From an uncultured Hyphomicrobiales bacterium (GTDB taxonomy: Bacteria; Pseudomonadota; Alphaproteobacteria; Rhizobiales; Beijerinckiaceae), in NCBI GenBank assembly GCA_903847605.1, contig CAINED010000031.1:30275-94274 (forward strand): 64,000 nucleotides of DNA, given 5' to 3'. The position numbers were made by a program, and so were the translations under genes. Of this stretch, positions 10,364 through 20,307 are shown piece by piece (position 1 is the first letter of the stretch; every line of letters begins with the position of its first letter). A model generated the notes under the pieces. That model made no database searches and was not told the origin of the DNA. It saw only the letters and a list, made by a program, of their open reading frames with translations.

Positions 10364-11356
10364 ATGAGAAATTCACTTTCACATCTTGTATGGAAACTTG
10401 CAGGAGCCGCAACGCTTGCAGTCGCATTAACGTCGGCTTCGCAGGCGCAGAACTGGCCTCAACGCAACATCACGCTCATTGTTTCCCAACCGGCCGGCAA
10501 CAGTCCCGATGTGATGGCCCGGCTTCTGGCAGAGCGGCTCACCACGGAACTCAAACAGGGCGTCATCGTCGAAAACCGTCCCGGCGGCGCCAACGTGCCC
10601 GGCACACTCGCCGTCACGCGCGCCGCGCCGGATGGCTACACTTTCCTTTTCGCCACCACCGCCTCCATTGTGTCCAACGTCTTTCTGGTCAAAGGCCTTG
10701 CCTACGATCCGCTGAAGGATCTCGCTCCCGTTGCCTATATCGTGCGTTCGAACCAGGTTCTCGTCGTCAATCCGCAAGTCAACGCGAAGTCGCTGCCTGA
10801 ACTGATCGCGCTCGACAAGCAATCGCCGGGTAAACTGTCGATCGCCGTCGACGGACCGCGCGCGCTCGCCGGCATCACGGCGCAGGCGCTCAATCAGCGC
10901 TCCGGCATGAAGCTCGTGCCCGTGCCCTATCCTAATGTGGGCGCAGGTGTGCAGGATGTCGTCGCAGGTCGAGTCGAAGCGGGTGTTTTTTCGCAATCCA
11001 TCATCGAATCGCTGGTGCGCGAGGGCAAATTGCGCGCGCTCGCGGGCGCTGCTTTGACGAGGCCCATATCCATGCCTGAAGTCGGAACGATGAGCGAAAC
11101 CGTTCCAGGCATCGATTTTTCCGGCTGGTTCATGGTTATGGCGCCGGCGGCTACGCCAAAAGACATCATCATACGCATGAATGCAGCGATCAACGCAGCG
11201 ATGAAGGACGAGAAAATTCGCGGAATGCTGCCCAAGATCGGATTCGAGGCCAATCCCAACGGCCCCGGTTCGCCTGACGACGCCGCGAAATTCCTTGCTT
11301 CGCAAATGGACGTCTGGCGCGACACGACGAAGGCGCTCGGGCTGGAACCGCAATAA
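10364..11356 (+). CDS. TctC/Bug-family periplasmic solute receptor (divergent sixth copy)
   Basis: 330 residues from an ATG at 10364 with GGGAGA upstream. Signal peptide ends SASQAQ. Contains SQPAGNSPDVMARLL, VENRPGGANVPGTL, APDGYTFLFA and VPYPNVGAGVQDVVAGRVEAG. Transcribed away from the five-gene array. An inverted repeat just after the stop looks like an intrinsic terminator. Confidence 0.88.
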   Translation: MRNSLSHLVWKLAGAATLAVALTSASQAQNWPQRNITLIVSQPAGNSPDVMARLLAERLTTELKQGVIVENRPGGANVPGTLAVTRAAPDGYTFLFATTASIVSNVFLVKGLAYDPLKDLAPVAYIVRSNQVLVVNPQVNAKSLPELIALDKQSPGKLSIAVDGPRALAGITAQALNQRSGMKLVPVPYPNVGAGVQDVVAGRVEAGVFSQSIIESLVREGKLRALAGAALTRPISMPEVGTMSETVPGIDFSGWFMVMAPAATPKDIIIRMNAAINAAMKDEKIRGMLPKIGFEANPNGPGSPDDAAKFLASQMDVWRDTTKALGLEPQ

Positions 11357-11384
11357 ACGCATCTTGCGGATTGAGAGAAAACTT

Positions 11385-11416
11385 CGGGGCGGTTATCATC
11401 CGCCCCGATTTGCTTT
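11385..11416 (+). terminator. intrinsic terminator after the sixth TctC gene
   Basis: Perfect 8-bp stem CGGGGCGG (11385-11392) with CCGCCCCG (11400-11407), seven-base loop, followed by a T-rich ATTTGCTTT. Confidence 0.6.
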
Positions 11417-11439
11417 CGATCTGCCCAAGGAGCCGCAGC

Positions 11440-11805
11440 ATGACCTTCCGCGCCCTACCCCTCGTCACCATCGGAATTTCGCTCGCGCTTGCCGCCTGCA
11501 ACACCACACAGCCGCAGGCGACTGCGGAGCCCGCACCCGTGGCGACAGACGCCTATCGCAACGCGCCAGCCGGCGTGACGCCACAGGGCTTCGCGCTGCC
11601 GTCGGGTACCGGATGCCAGGGCGATATCGCGCGCTGGTCGGCCATCCAGGACAACGACCTGAAGACCGGCCACGTGTCGAAGGGCGTTTACGATCGCATA
11701 CAGGGCGAGATCAATGAGGCGCGTGCCGCCTGCACCGCTGGCAACAGCGCGCAGGCGAGCGCCCTCGTACGCGCCAGCCGCGCACGCCACGGCTATCCCG
11801 GCTGA
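11440..11805 (+). CDS. small lipoprotein of unknown function
   Basis: 121 residues. The N-terminus ends in LALAACNTT, a lipobox with cysteine near residue 20, so the protein should be lipid-anchored in the envelope. The mature part is short, Ala-rich and has one further cysteine pair (GCQGD, AACTAG). AAGGAG precedes the ATG. Its stop codon abuts the convergent Nudix gene (end 11805 against 11806). Confidence 0.65.
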   Translation: MTFRALPLVTIGISLALAACNTTQPQATAEPAPVATDAYRNAPAGVTPQGFALPSGTGCQGDIARWSAIQDNDLKTGHVSKGVYDRIQGEINEARAACTAGNSAQASALVRASRARHGYPG

Positions 11806-12528
11806 TCATTCCGGCAGTTTCTCGCAAAGCCAGCGAAGCATGAAATCCGGCATGCGCGCGGGAATGAGATCCGCCCGCGAACGTACGACATGCATGCCCT
11901 GTAATTCCGGCTGCTGCTGACTTGCGATATATGCATCCATGCGATCGCATAGCGTCAGCGCGTCCTCGCCCGCAGTCATGACTTTCATGCAGCCAATGCG
12001 CGGCCCGTGCAGGATGACCGACCAGTCATCCGCCATATGCAGGCAGCTCCCATCGATACCCGTTTCCTCCAACAGTTCGCGAGTGGCGCTGCCGCCAAAA
12101 TCGACCTGGCCATTCGCGATGTCGCCGAGATCCGGCGTCCCCGCCGGAAAGTAGATCTGGCCGGCATTCGATGTTTGCTCACCCATCACGCCCAGAAGCC
12201 ACGCTCCATCTGCGCTTCGCAAGGCGGCCATCGAAAAACAATTGCAGATGCTTGCGTCAGGAAAGCCGAAATCGCGCCAGGCGATGAAATTCGCGAAACC
12301 TGTCTCGAACGCCTGAAGCCGTAACGTTTGAACGCCTTTCTTTTCGGCAATTTGCGGGTTGCGCATGAGGAGAACCCGGCCATTGAAGAGTGCAGGTCTC
12401 TCGCGCCGCAGCTTGTTCCAATGCGCTTCGATGCGATTTCGCTCGTCCCGGACAAACGGCCAGTCGAAGTCCGTCACGGGACAATCGATATCCCGCACCT
12501 CAAAGATGCCGTCCTCGCGCAAATTCAA
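11806..12528 (-). CDS. Nudix-family hydrolase, degenerate Nudix box
   Basis: 240 residues. A Nudix-like signature is seen at about residues 140-165: the part RELLEETG is intact, but the upstream glutamate of the GX5EX7REUXEEXGU box is not conserved. This suggests an altered or weak pyrophosphohydrolase. The frame begins at a TTG overlapping the stop codon of the phzF-like gene (TTGA), consistent with translational coupling; a GTG ten codons in is the alternative. It is the last gene of the ABC transporter-PhzF operon. Substrate unknown. Confidence 0.65.
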   Translation of the reverse strand: MNLREDGIFEVRDIDCPVTDFDWPFVRDERNRIEAHWNKLRRERPALFNGRVLLMRNPQIAEKKGVQTLRLQAFETGFANFIAWRDFGFPDASICNCFSMAALRSADGAWLLGVMGEQTSNAGQIYFPAGTPDLGDIANGQVDFGGSATRELLEETGIDGSCLHMADDWSVILHGPRIGCMKVMTAGEDALTLCDRMDAYIASQQQPELQGMHVVRSRADLIPARMPDFMLRWLCEKLPE

Positions 12529-13433
12529 ACTTCGATCTCGCCGCGCGAGACGATCACGGCTTCCCCGCCAATGGAGACAGAAGCCAGCAATCCTGAGGCG
12601 ACATCCATCGTCAGCACGATCTTGCTCGGACGTCCCATTTCGATGCCTTGCTCAATGACGAGAATATGTTCGCCATCTTCCGGCCGTTCGAATTCCAGGG
12701 CAACGCCCGCGAAAGCCGCTGCGGCAGCGCCCGTCGCCGGGTCTTCGACTATGCCGAACGAAGGCGCAAACATGCGCGCATGAACATGATGCTCCTCCTG
12801 CGCCGTCTGCTTGGTGTAGAGATAGCAAGCGCCGCTTCCGGGCGGCGCAACCAGCTTGTCCCAATGGCGCATGTCTGGCCGCGCACGCGCGATGGCGTCG
12901 CGCGAACGAATGGGAACGAAAGTTACGGGAAAGCCGGCGCTATAGATCGTGGGGCGATGGTCGTCGAAGCAGATATCGCCTGCATCGAGTCCAAGCGCCG
13001 CAGCCGCAACAGCAGCATCCGCTTCGCCGAGTTTTTCAGGCAATCGCGGTATCGCAAATTGCGCGCGGCTGACGCGCTTTGCGCTGCGGCGAACCTCGCA
13101 GCTGACAAGACCGATTTCGAGTTCAAGCGCAACGACGAGTTCCTGCTTTGCCAGGATCTCCGCGCCTTCCGTCTCGGCGATCAGCACCGCGGTTCCGACC
13201 GTCGGATGACCGGCAAACGGCACCTCCTGCGCCGGTGTGAAGATACGCACGCGTGCCGTATTCACCGGATCTCGCGGCGGCAACAGAAACACCGTTTCCG
13301 ACAGATTGAACTCGCGCGCGATCGCCTGCATCTGCTCGCTCGACAAACGTCCGGCGTCACGAACGACCGCGAGCGGATTGCCGGCGAAACGGCGATCCGT
13401 GAATACGTCAAGCGTATGGAAAGAAAGCCGCAT
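12525..13433 (-). CDS. PhzF-family isomerase/epimerase
   Basis: 302 residues with the PhzF signatures: the opening FHTLDVFTDRRFAGNPLAVV, the glutamate in NLSETVFLLPP (about residue 45) which is the catalytic acid/base of PhzF, VPFAGHPTVGTA, and the second-lobe counterpart VEDPATGAAAAAF. The two halves form a pseudo-symmetric diaminopimelate-epimerase-like fold. Most members outside phenazine clusters have unknown substrates. It starts 6 bases after the substrate-binding protein gene stop, so it is co-transcribed with the transporter. Confidence 0.85.
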   Translation of the reverse strand: MRLSFHTLDVFTDRRFAGNPLAVVRDAGRLSSEQMQAIAREFNLSETVFLLPPRDPVNTARVRIFTPAQEVPFAGHPTVGTAVLIAETEGAEILAKQELVVALELEIGLVSCEVRRSAKRVSRAQFAIPRLPEKLGEADAAVAAAALGLDAGDICFDDHRPTIYSAGFPVTFVPIRSRDAIARARPDMRHWDKLVAPPGSGACYLYTKQTAQEEHHVHARMFAPSFGIVEDPATGAAAAAFAGVALEFERPEDGEHILVIEQGIEMGRPSKIVLTMDVASGLLASVSIGGEAVIVSRGEIEV

Positions 13434-13439
13434 CGGCGA

Positions 13440-14456
13440 TCACTTGATCGTCGCTGCAGCCTTCTTCGCGAAGGTATCGACGAAGGTCGTGTTGAGATCG
13501 ATCTTCACGTTCTGCAGGCTCTGTTCGAACTTCTGCAGCATCGCGAGCGTCGATTGCATGCCTTCCATCGGCACGATGCCTGTCTGCGAATAGGAGGCGA
13601 GCGAATTTCTTGCGGCGAGCATGTAGAGTTCGCGATCTCCCAGCAGATAGTTTTGCGGCACCGCGCCGGCGATGTCTTCGGGCTTCGCTGTCTTCAGCCA
13701 CACCAGCGCCTTGTAGAGTGCGTTCGTGGCGGCCTGCACCGTGTTTGGATTGTCGCGTATGAATTCGCCGCGCAGGTAAAGCACCGCTGCCGGATTCGAT
13801 CCGCCGAACAATTCGCGCGTGCCCGCTTCGGTGCGGGTGTCGATGACGACGCGCACTTCGCCGCTGCGCTCGAGGAAGGATGTCACGGGCTCAAGATGCG
13901 AGAGCGCCTGGATCTCGCCCTTCTGCATCGCGGCCAGCGCCGAGGCTGAAGACCCGATGCCGACATAGGAGGCGGCATTCGGCGCCAGTCCGGCCTTGGA
14001 CATTGCGAATTGCACGAGCATATTGGTCGACGAACCCGGCGCGGTAACGCCGACCATCAAACCCTTGAAGTCGGAAGGGCTGTCCCACTTCACGCCCTTT
14101 TTCACCATCACGCTGATGCCGGGGAAGCGTCCAAGCTCCAGCACCGCGCGAATATCCTGCGAGCGCGCCTGCATGCGGATCGTATGCTCGTAGGCGCCCG
14201 TCACCATATCAACGGAACCGCCAACCAGCGCCTGAAGCGAGCGCGCGCCGCCAGCGAAATCCTGGATCTCGACCTCGAGCCCCTGCTCCTTGAAATAGCC
14301 CTTCTGCTCGGCGATCGTCAGCGGCAGGTAATAGAGCAACGCTTTGCCTCCGACGCCGAGCGTCACCCTGCTCTTCTCGAGTTTCTGCGCCTGCACCGAT
14401 GCGGCGGAAAGACCCAGCGCGATCAGCGCCGCGCCAGCAATAGCTGCAATCCTCAT
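13440..14456 (-). CDS. ABC transporter substrate-binding protein, SsuA/TauA/NMT1 type
   Basis: 338 residues, signal peptide ending ASVQAQ, then RVTLGVGGKALLYYLPLTIAEQKGYFKEQGLEVEIQDF-like opening (partly quoted), the hallmark of nitrate/sulfonate/taurine/pyrimidine-precursor receptors. Strong GGGAGG site before the ATG. Third gene of the operon after the ATPase and permease. The ligand cannot be told from the sequence; the neighbouring PhzF and Nudix genes do not match a standard sulfonate or thiamine-precursor operon. Confidence 0.85.
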   Translation of the reverse strand: MRIAAIAGAALIALGLSAASVQAQKLEKSRVTLGVGGKALLYYLPLTIAEQKGYFKEQGLEVEIQDFAGGARSLQALVGGSVDMVTGAYEHTIRMQARSQDIRAVLELGRFPGISVMVKKGVKWDSPSDFKGLMVGVTAPGSSTNMLVQFAMSKAGLAPNAASYVGIGSSASALAAMQKGEIQALSHLEPVTSFLERSGEVRVVIDTRTEAGTRELFGGSNPAAVLYLRGEFIRDNPNTVQAATNALYKALVWLKTAKPEDIAGAVPQNYLLGDRELYMLAARNSLASYSQTGIVPMEGMQSTLAMLQKFEQSLQNVKIDLNTTFVDTFAKKAAATIK

Positions 14457-14481
14457 GTCGTCCTCCCTTCAACACGTCCCG

Positions 14482-15270
14482 TCACGTTGCGCGCTCGCCG
14501 GCCTGCGGCCGCCATGCGAGGAGCCTGTGCTCCACAAGCGTCACGATCCAGTCGATGAATATCACGAATGCCGAGAGTACGGCCATGCCGGCGAAAACGC
14601 CGGTCACATCGAACGTGCTCTCCGCCTCGTGAATGAGATAGCCGAGCCCCGCCGCGGAGCCCATATATTCGCCTACGACGGCTCCAACCAGCGCAAAGCC
14701 GACCGAGGCATGAAGCGAGGAAAACATCCAGGAGAGTGCGGAAGGCCAATAGACATGGCGGAGCAACTGGCGGTCATTCATGCCGAGCATGCGCGCATTG
14801 GCGAGAATTGTCGGGCTAACTTCTTTTACGCCCTGATAAACGGCGAAAAAGACGATGAAGAACACCAGAGTCACGCCGAGCGCCACTTTCGACCAGATGC
14901 CGAGACCGAACCACAGCATGAAGATCGGCGCGAGAACGACACGCGGCAAGGCGTTCGCCATCTTCACATACGGATCGAGAATGGCGGCAATGCGCGGCTG
15001 GCGCGCCAGCCAGAAGCCAACGGCAATCCCCGCAAGTGAGCCGATGACGAAAGCCAGTATCGTCTCCGTCAGCGTGATCCACAGATGTTTCCAGATGACT
15101 CCAGTGGCAAAAAATTCGTAGACGCGCACGATCACGGCCGTTGGCGTCGAAAAGAAGAACTGGATCTTCTTGGGATCGCCGACAATGGGCCAGGTCGCGA
15201 CGGCGTACCAGACAACGAAGATGACGACGGCGACGGCAATCTGCCAGATCAGGAGATGGGTGCGCTTCAT
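14482..15270 (-). CDS. ABC transporter permease, SsuC/TauC type
   Basis: 262 residues with about six membrane segments. The EAA-loop region is present near residue 165-195 (ANARMLGMNDRQLLRHVYWPSALSWMF). It starts inside the stop codon of the ATPase gene (ATGA overlap), showing coupled translation. Forms the inner-membrane channel for the neighbouring receptor. Confidence 0.88.
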   Translation of the reverse strand: MKRTHLLIWQIAVAVVIFVVWYAVATWPIVGDPKKIQFFFSTPTAVIVRVYEFFATGVIWKHLWITLTETILAFVIGSLAGIAVGFWLARQPRIAAILDPYVKMANALPRVVLAPIFMLWFGLGIWSKVALGVTLVFFIVFFAVYQGVKEVSPTILANARMLGMNDRQLLRHVYWPSALSWMFSSLHASVGFALVGAVVGEYMGSAAGLGYLIHEAESTFDVTGVFAGMAVLSAFVIFIDWIVTLVEHRLLAWRPQAGERAT

Positions 15271-16148
15271 GCCCCTGCTCCCGCGATGGCCGCGAATTCG
15301 TCGCCGTAGGCGCGCATCACTTCGGCGCGCAGATCATTCCAGATCGCCTTTTGCAAGGCGTGAAAGCTGGTGTCGAGGCGGATTTCCGCGGTTTGCCGGG
15401 GACGGGGCAGATCGATGCGATGTTCGGCGATGATGCGCGATTGCGGCCCGGCGGACATCACGACCACCCTGTCCGACAGCGCGATGGCTTCGTCGAGATC
15501 ATGCGTCACGAACAGCACAGCCTTGCGATCCTGTTGCCAGAGCGACAGCAAGAGATCGCCCATCAGGACGCGGGTCTGTGCGTCGAGCGGACCGAAAGGT
15601 TCGTCCATCAGGAGGATGCGCGGATTGCGGATCAGCATCTGCGCCAGCGCCACGCGCTTTTTCTGACCGCCTGAAAGCTGGTGCGGATAGCGGTCTGCGA
15701 AACGGGAAAGACCGACGCGGGCGAGAAATTCACGCGCCCTGGCTTCGGCCCTCGCTTTCGTCTCGCCGGCGATTTCAAGCGCCACCGCGACATTCGCCAG
15801 GGCTGTCTTCCATGGCATCAGGGCGTCGGCCTGAAAGAGATATCCGCAAGACTTCGATATGCCCGCAACCGGCGAGCCTTCGACAACAGCGACGCCGGCC
15901 GAAGGCTTCAGCAGGCCGCCAATGACGTTCAGCAGAGTGGATTTCCCGCAACCGGTCGGGCCGACAATGGCTACGAACTCGCCAGCGCGAACCGCAAGGT
16001 CGACATTCGAGACCGCGACAAAGCGCAACGCGCCCTCGCCGAAGCTCACTTCGATGTCGCGGAGTTCCACGGCTGCGCCTTCGCCGCCGTTTTTCGTCTG
16101 CATCCCAATGATCCCTGCGGGTCCCTCTACCTGCCCCTCAAGGACCAT
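15267..16148 (-). CDS. ABC transporter ATP-binding protein, SsuB/TauB type
   Basis: 293 residues with Walker A GPTGCGKST, Q-loop, signature LSGGQKKRVALAQ, Walker B ILLMDEPFGPLDAQT and H-loop VTHDLDEA. The family core begins near residue 26 (VELRDIEVSFGEG), so the true start may be the in-frame ATG at 16103 (MQTKNGGEG) instead of the first ATG at 16148; neither has a convincing ribosome-binding site. First gene of the five-gene transporter operon. Confidence 0.88.
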   Translation of the reverse strand: MVLEGQVEGPAGIIGMQTKNGGEGAAVELRDIEVSFGEGALRFVAVSNVDLAVRAGEFVAIVGPTGCGKSTLLNVIGGLLKPSAGVAVVEGSPVAGISKSCGYLFQADALMPWKTALANVAVALEIAGETKARAEARAREFLARVGLSRFADRYPHQLSGGQKKRVALAQMLIRNPRILLMDEPFGPLDAQTRVLMGDLLLSLWQQDRKAVLFVTHDLDEAIALSDRVVVMSAGPQSRIIAEHRIDLPRPRQTAEIRLDTSFHALQKAIWNDLRAEVMRAYGDEFAAIAGAGA

Positions 16149-16206
16149 CGGCGAAGCCCGCCGTCAAGACAAGGGCAACTTGCCGTGCGTAAAAGCCGGA
16201 ACGCTT

Positions 16207-16641
16207 TCAGTCTTGCGATTGCGGCCAATCCGCCAGTTGGGCAATCGCTGCCGTATCCATGAATGCCGCGTATTCGCAGATAAGTTCACCACGGAAGATG
16301 ACGTGTATGAAGCCCTCGAAATGGGCTTGTGCGCTCGTGCCCCGATTGCGAAGAATCCCGCTCCAACGCATGCCGACCTGATCGTTATCAATCATGATGT
16401 GATCGAGTTTCACGTCTCGGTACTCGAATTCGATGGAGAGACTTTCGAGAACCGCCCGGCCCGCAGCCTTGCCACGATAGTTGCCGGCGAATGGGCTGAG
16501 CGCACGGTTGCCCACCAGCTTCACGACCACATCGTCTGTTGCGATGGCCTCCAGCACCTCGAACTGGCCCCGTAACCTGGCATCTGCCAGCTGCATGATC
16601 AGCGAAAAGAGCTTGTCCCGTCTGTTTGCCTGAGCGTTCAA
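16207..16641 (-). CDS. SnoaL/NTF2-like protein, function unknown
   Basis: About 144 residues if started at the TTG at 16639-16641, which has GGGACGGAAT upstream and gives the usual family length; the frame stays open to 16731. The tail GFIHVIFRGELICEYAAFMDTAAI and central strand pattern fit the SnoaL-like fold. No catalytic residues can be assigned. It lies between the ABC operon and a second SnoaL-like gene on the same strand. Confidence 0.6.
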   Translation of the reverse strand: MNAQANRRDKLFSLIMQLADARLRGQFEVLEAIATDDVVVKLVGNRALSPFAGNYRGKAAGRAVLESLSIEFEYRDVKLDHIMIDNDQVGMRWSGILRNRGTSAQAHFEGFIHVIFRGELICEYAAFMDTAAIAQLADWPQSQD

Positions 16642-16906
16642 ATTCCGTCCCCACAATGAATTGCCGCAACTCCCCCAGCGGAAAACGAGCAACGGAAAAC
16701 GGCCCCACCCCGCTCCGCAGTCGACGACCACAGTTGAGTTTCAGGTAGCACGGCTGACTAAAAACAGGGAGATGCCGTTAGGACAAAGTTCACCAAACGG
16801 TAAATGGCGCCGGCAGCATTACGAGAACAGCGCTCCGCTCAGCGCGGGTAGCGAAGAATGGCTGCGGAAAAGCTTTTTTGCACCAACGCTTTACCGAAGA
16901 GATCTT

Positions 16907-17350
16907 TCAGCGGCCGGCGCAAAGACGGCTGAACGTAGACGTATCAAAATGTTTTGTCTGCTGGACAATCAAACCGTTTTCGAAGCGAAACATGTCCCAG
17001 ATTTCCTGCTGGAGGCTCATGCCGGTGCCGCGATGGCGAACTTTGGCTCGCACCCGCATCATGGCCCGGTCGTGATCGATCAGGACATCGGCAACCTCGG
17101 ACTCGAGGAATTCCACTTCTGTCGACAGCCGCCGCATGACATCGACAATGGCCGGTTTGCCTTCGTAACGGCCCGCATAAAATATCGCCTTGGGATTTCC
17201 GAGCACATCGAGGACGGCGTGCTCGGCATAAGCATCGGCGAGTTCGCCGATGCGCGCGGCCGCGCGGAGCCTGTTGTGCTGACCAAGCGTGAGTTCGATC
17301 GTTTCGCGATCGAACACCGCCAATTGTTTCAGCGCGTCCAGACTCTGCAT
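16907..17350 (-). CDS. SnoaL/NTF2-like protein downstream of ilvC
   Basis: 147 residues with SnoaL-like features: the opening helix, AEHAVLDVLGNPKAIFYAGRYEGKPAI, RAKVRHRGTG and WDMFRFENGLIVQQTKHFDTSTF. It begins only 22 bases after the ilvC stop codon, with GGGGGACCG before the ATG, so it is probably co-transcribed with ilvC. Nothing in the sequence ties it to valine synthesis. Cytoplasmic, function unknown. Confidence 0.7.
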   Translation of the reverse strand: MQSLDALKQLAVFDRETIELTLGQHNRLRAAARIGELADAYAEHAVLDVLGNPKAIFYAGRYEGKPAIVDVMRRLSTEVEFLESEVADVLIDHDRAMMRVRAKVRHRGTGMSLQQEIWDMFRFENGLIVQQTKHFDTSTFSRLCAGR

Positions 17351-17372
17351 CGGTCCCCCACGAACCCTGGAA

Positions 17373-18455
<1,083 letters not shown>

Positions 18456-18649
18456 TCATGCAAAATCCCGCCGCCTTCTAAGCGCCCAAATCCCTGCCGT
18501 CAAAGGGGACTGCCGCAGGTAGCCGGATTTCCGGCCTCTGTGGCCATTTGTGACGGGAGAATTCATCCCGCCCATATTGACGTTGCGGCAGGAAAAATGA
18601 TCATTTTCGCCGGTCGGACGGATATTTCCCTGCCTACACGGAGATAAAC

Positions 18650-18997
18650 ATGAAACGCGTGCTCGTTGCAGCCCTTGCTCTGACGGCTGCGGCTTTTGCC
18701 CCGGGCCTTGAATATACAACCACGGCGGACGCACAGCAGAACCGCCGGGTCCGCATCATCAACAATACCAGCTACACGATGATCAGTTTCCAGGCTTCCA
18801 ACGTGCGTCGCAAAAGCTGGGAAGAAGACATGCTCGGGCGTAGCGTGGTACGTCCCGGTGGCTCATTCGTCGCCAATATCAACGACGGCACGGGCTTTTG
18901 CATGTTCGACCTGCGCGCCAAGTTTCAGGGCGGACGGCAGGCGGAACGCCGCAACGTGAACGTCTGCAGCGTATCGAGCTGGACGATCAATAACTGA
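18650..18997 (+). CDS. small secreted protein of unknown function
   Basis: 115 residues with an N-terminal signal peptide (cleavage near TTADAQ, residue 29) followed by a compact domain beginning RRVRIINNTSYTMI and containing two cysteines (GFCMFDLR, VNVCSV) that could form a disulfide. CGGAGATAAAC precedes the ATG. Its last 11 bases overlap the convergent monooxygenase gene. Not recognised beyond a conserved-hypothetical look. Confidence 0.65.
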   Translation: MKRVLVAALALTAAAFAPGLEYTTTADAQQNRRVRIINNTSYTMISFQASNVRRKSWEEDMLGRSVVRPGGSFVANINDGTGFCMFDLRAKFQGGRQAERRNVNVCSVSSWTINN

Positions 18998-20237
18998 TCT
19001 GCTGCGTGACGGCTCTGTCTCCCGGCAAGGCCTGAAACGGGACGAACCTGCCGCTGCCCAGCGGCGGGACCGTCAACCCCGAGACGAGCCGCGCCAGCAG
19101 CGCGTCGGCCAGCGGAAGCCGCGACAACGGCGCGGCGATCCGGTCCCTGACGATCGGCAAAATCACGTTATCCGACTGATAGAACGGCGTGAACGCCGCG
19201 CTCGCCCATTGAAACAGGCGGACGTGCCAGCGCCGCAAGTCCGCATAATGGTTCAAAGCTTCCGGGACATTCCGGGCATTCTCCATGGCCAACGCCAGCG
19301 CCATCGCATCCAGGAGCGCCATATTCGCCCCCTGCCCGAGCTGCGGGCTGGTCGAATGGGCCGAGTCTCCCACATGCGCCAGATGATCGTCGTAAGGGCG
19401 CAAGAGCGTGAAATGCTCATAATGGGCTGGCGTGAGATCGTCCGGCGACCGGAGATGCTCGAGCAGAGGCAGGCATTCCGGCCACAATGCGCCTACCTCG
19501 TCCTTCCAGCGCGCAATCCCGTTGTCGCGCCAGCGCGCGACATCACCACGCCTGATGCTCCAGAAAAAGGCCGCCTGCGGCGCTGCGCCCGGTTCACGCG
19601 CGCCGGTCGGCAACACGCCGGCCATCCGGCTTGCGTGGAAATATCGCTGCTCCAGGGCATTCGCGGCAAAACCGCTGTTTTCCGTAAACGGAACATTCGC
19701 CCATAGCGCGCCATAGGTAAGGACACTTGTCGCAACCTGCGGACGCAGCGGCGAGCGCGCGCCCATCGCATCGACAACAAGATCGAACGCGCCGATGATT
19801 TCCCCGCTTTCGGTCGCGATCTCCCGCCGCCCCAGGGCCACTTTGCTGGCGGTCACAGCCGTCGAAGTGCGGATCGGAATCCCCGCCGTGTTGACCGCCT
19901 CGTGAAGCACGTCGAACAACGCCGCGCGATGCACGGCGAGACCTGCCCAGCCGCCTGCCATCGCAGCATAGCGGACATCGAGCACCACGCGCCCGGAAGG
20001 ATGAGCGCGACCAAACAGGCGTTCGATAATCGCGCCGCGCTGCATGATCTCCTCGGCGAGACCCAGCGCGGAAAGGACACCGAGCCCCGTCGGCTGGAGG
20101 ATCAGGCCGGATCCCACGGGTCGGGGCGCGTCGAAACGCTCGAAAAATTGAACGCTATGGCCCTGTCGGGCCAGAAAAAGCGCCGCAGCGAGACCCGCCG
20201 GCCCGCACCCGCAAATTGCGATCTTCAGAGGCGACAA
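18987..20237 (-). CDS. FAD-dependent monooxygenase (UbiH/PHBH-like)
   Basis: 416 residues. FAD-binding GCGPAGLAAALFLARQGHSV at residue 9, the DG-type motif VVDAMGARS near residue 155, and GDSAHSTSPQLGQGANMALLDA near residue 285, as in class A flavin hydroxylases. These use NAD(P)H and oxygen to hydroxylate aromatic or similar compounds. TTG start with AGGATGAATCGAA upstream; no ATG in frame fits the FAD motif. Substrate unknown. Its 3' end overlaps the neighbouring small gene tail to tail. Confidence 0.85.
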   Translation of the reverse strand: MSPLKIAICGCGPAGLAAALFLARQGHSVQFFERFDAPRPVGSGLILQPTGLGVLSALGLAEEIMQRGAIIERLFGRAHPSGRVVLDVRYAAMAGGWAGLAVHRAALFDVLHEAVNTAGIPIRTSTAVTASKVALGRREIATESGEIIGAFDLVVDAMGARSPLRPQVATSVLTYGALWANVPFTENSGFAANALEQRYFHASRMAGVLPTGAREPGAAPQAAFFWSIRRGDVARWRDNGIARWKDEVGALWPECLPLLEHLRSPDDLTPAHYEHFTLLRPYDDHLAHVGDSAHSTSPQLGQGANMALLDAMALALAMENARNVPEALNHYADLRRWHVRLFQWASAAFTPFYQSDNVILPIVRDRIAAPLSRLPLADALLARLVSGLTVPPLGSGRFVPFQALPGDRAVTQQISY

Positions 20238-20307
20238 TTCGATTCATCCTGCGGGCGACTTGTCCTGCAGGAGGAATGCCAACCGCGTCCTTGCGTCAAG
20301 CCGGCTG

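Noticed and set aside
16149..16206. TPP riboswitch upstream of the NMT1-type ABC operon
   Set aside because: The gap to the next gene is too short and lacks the conserved thi-box wording.
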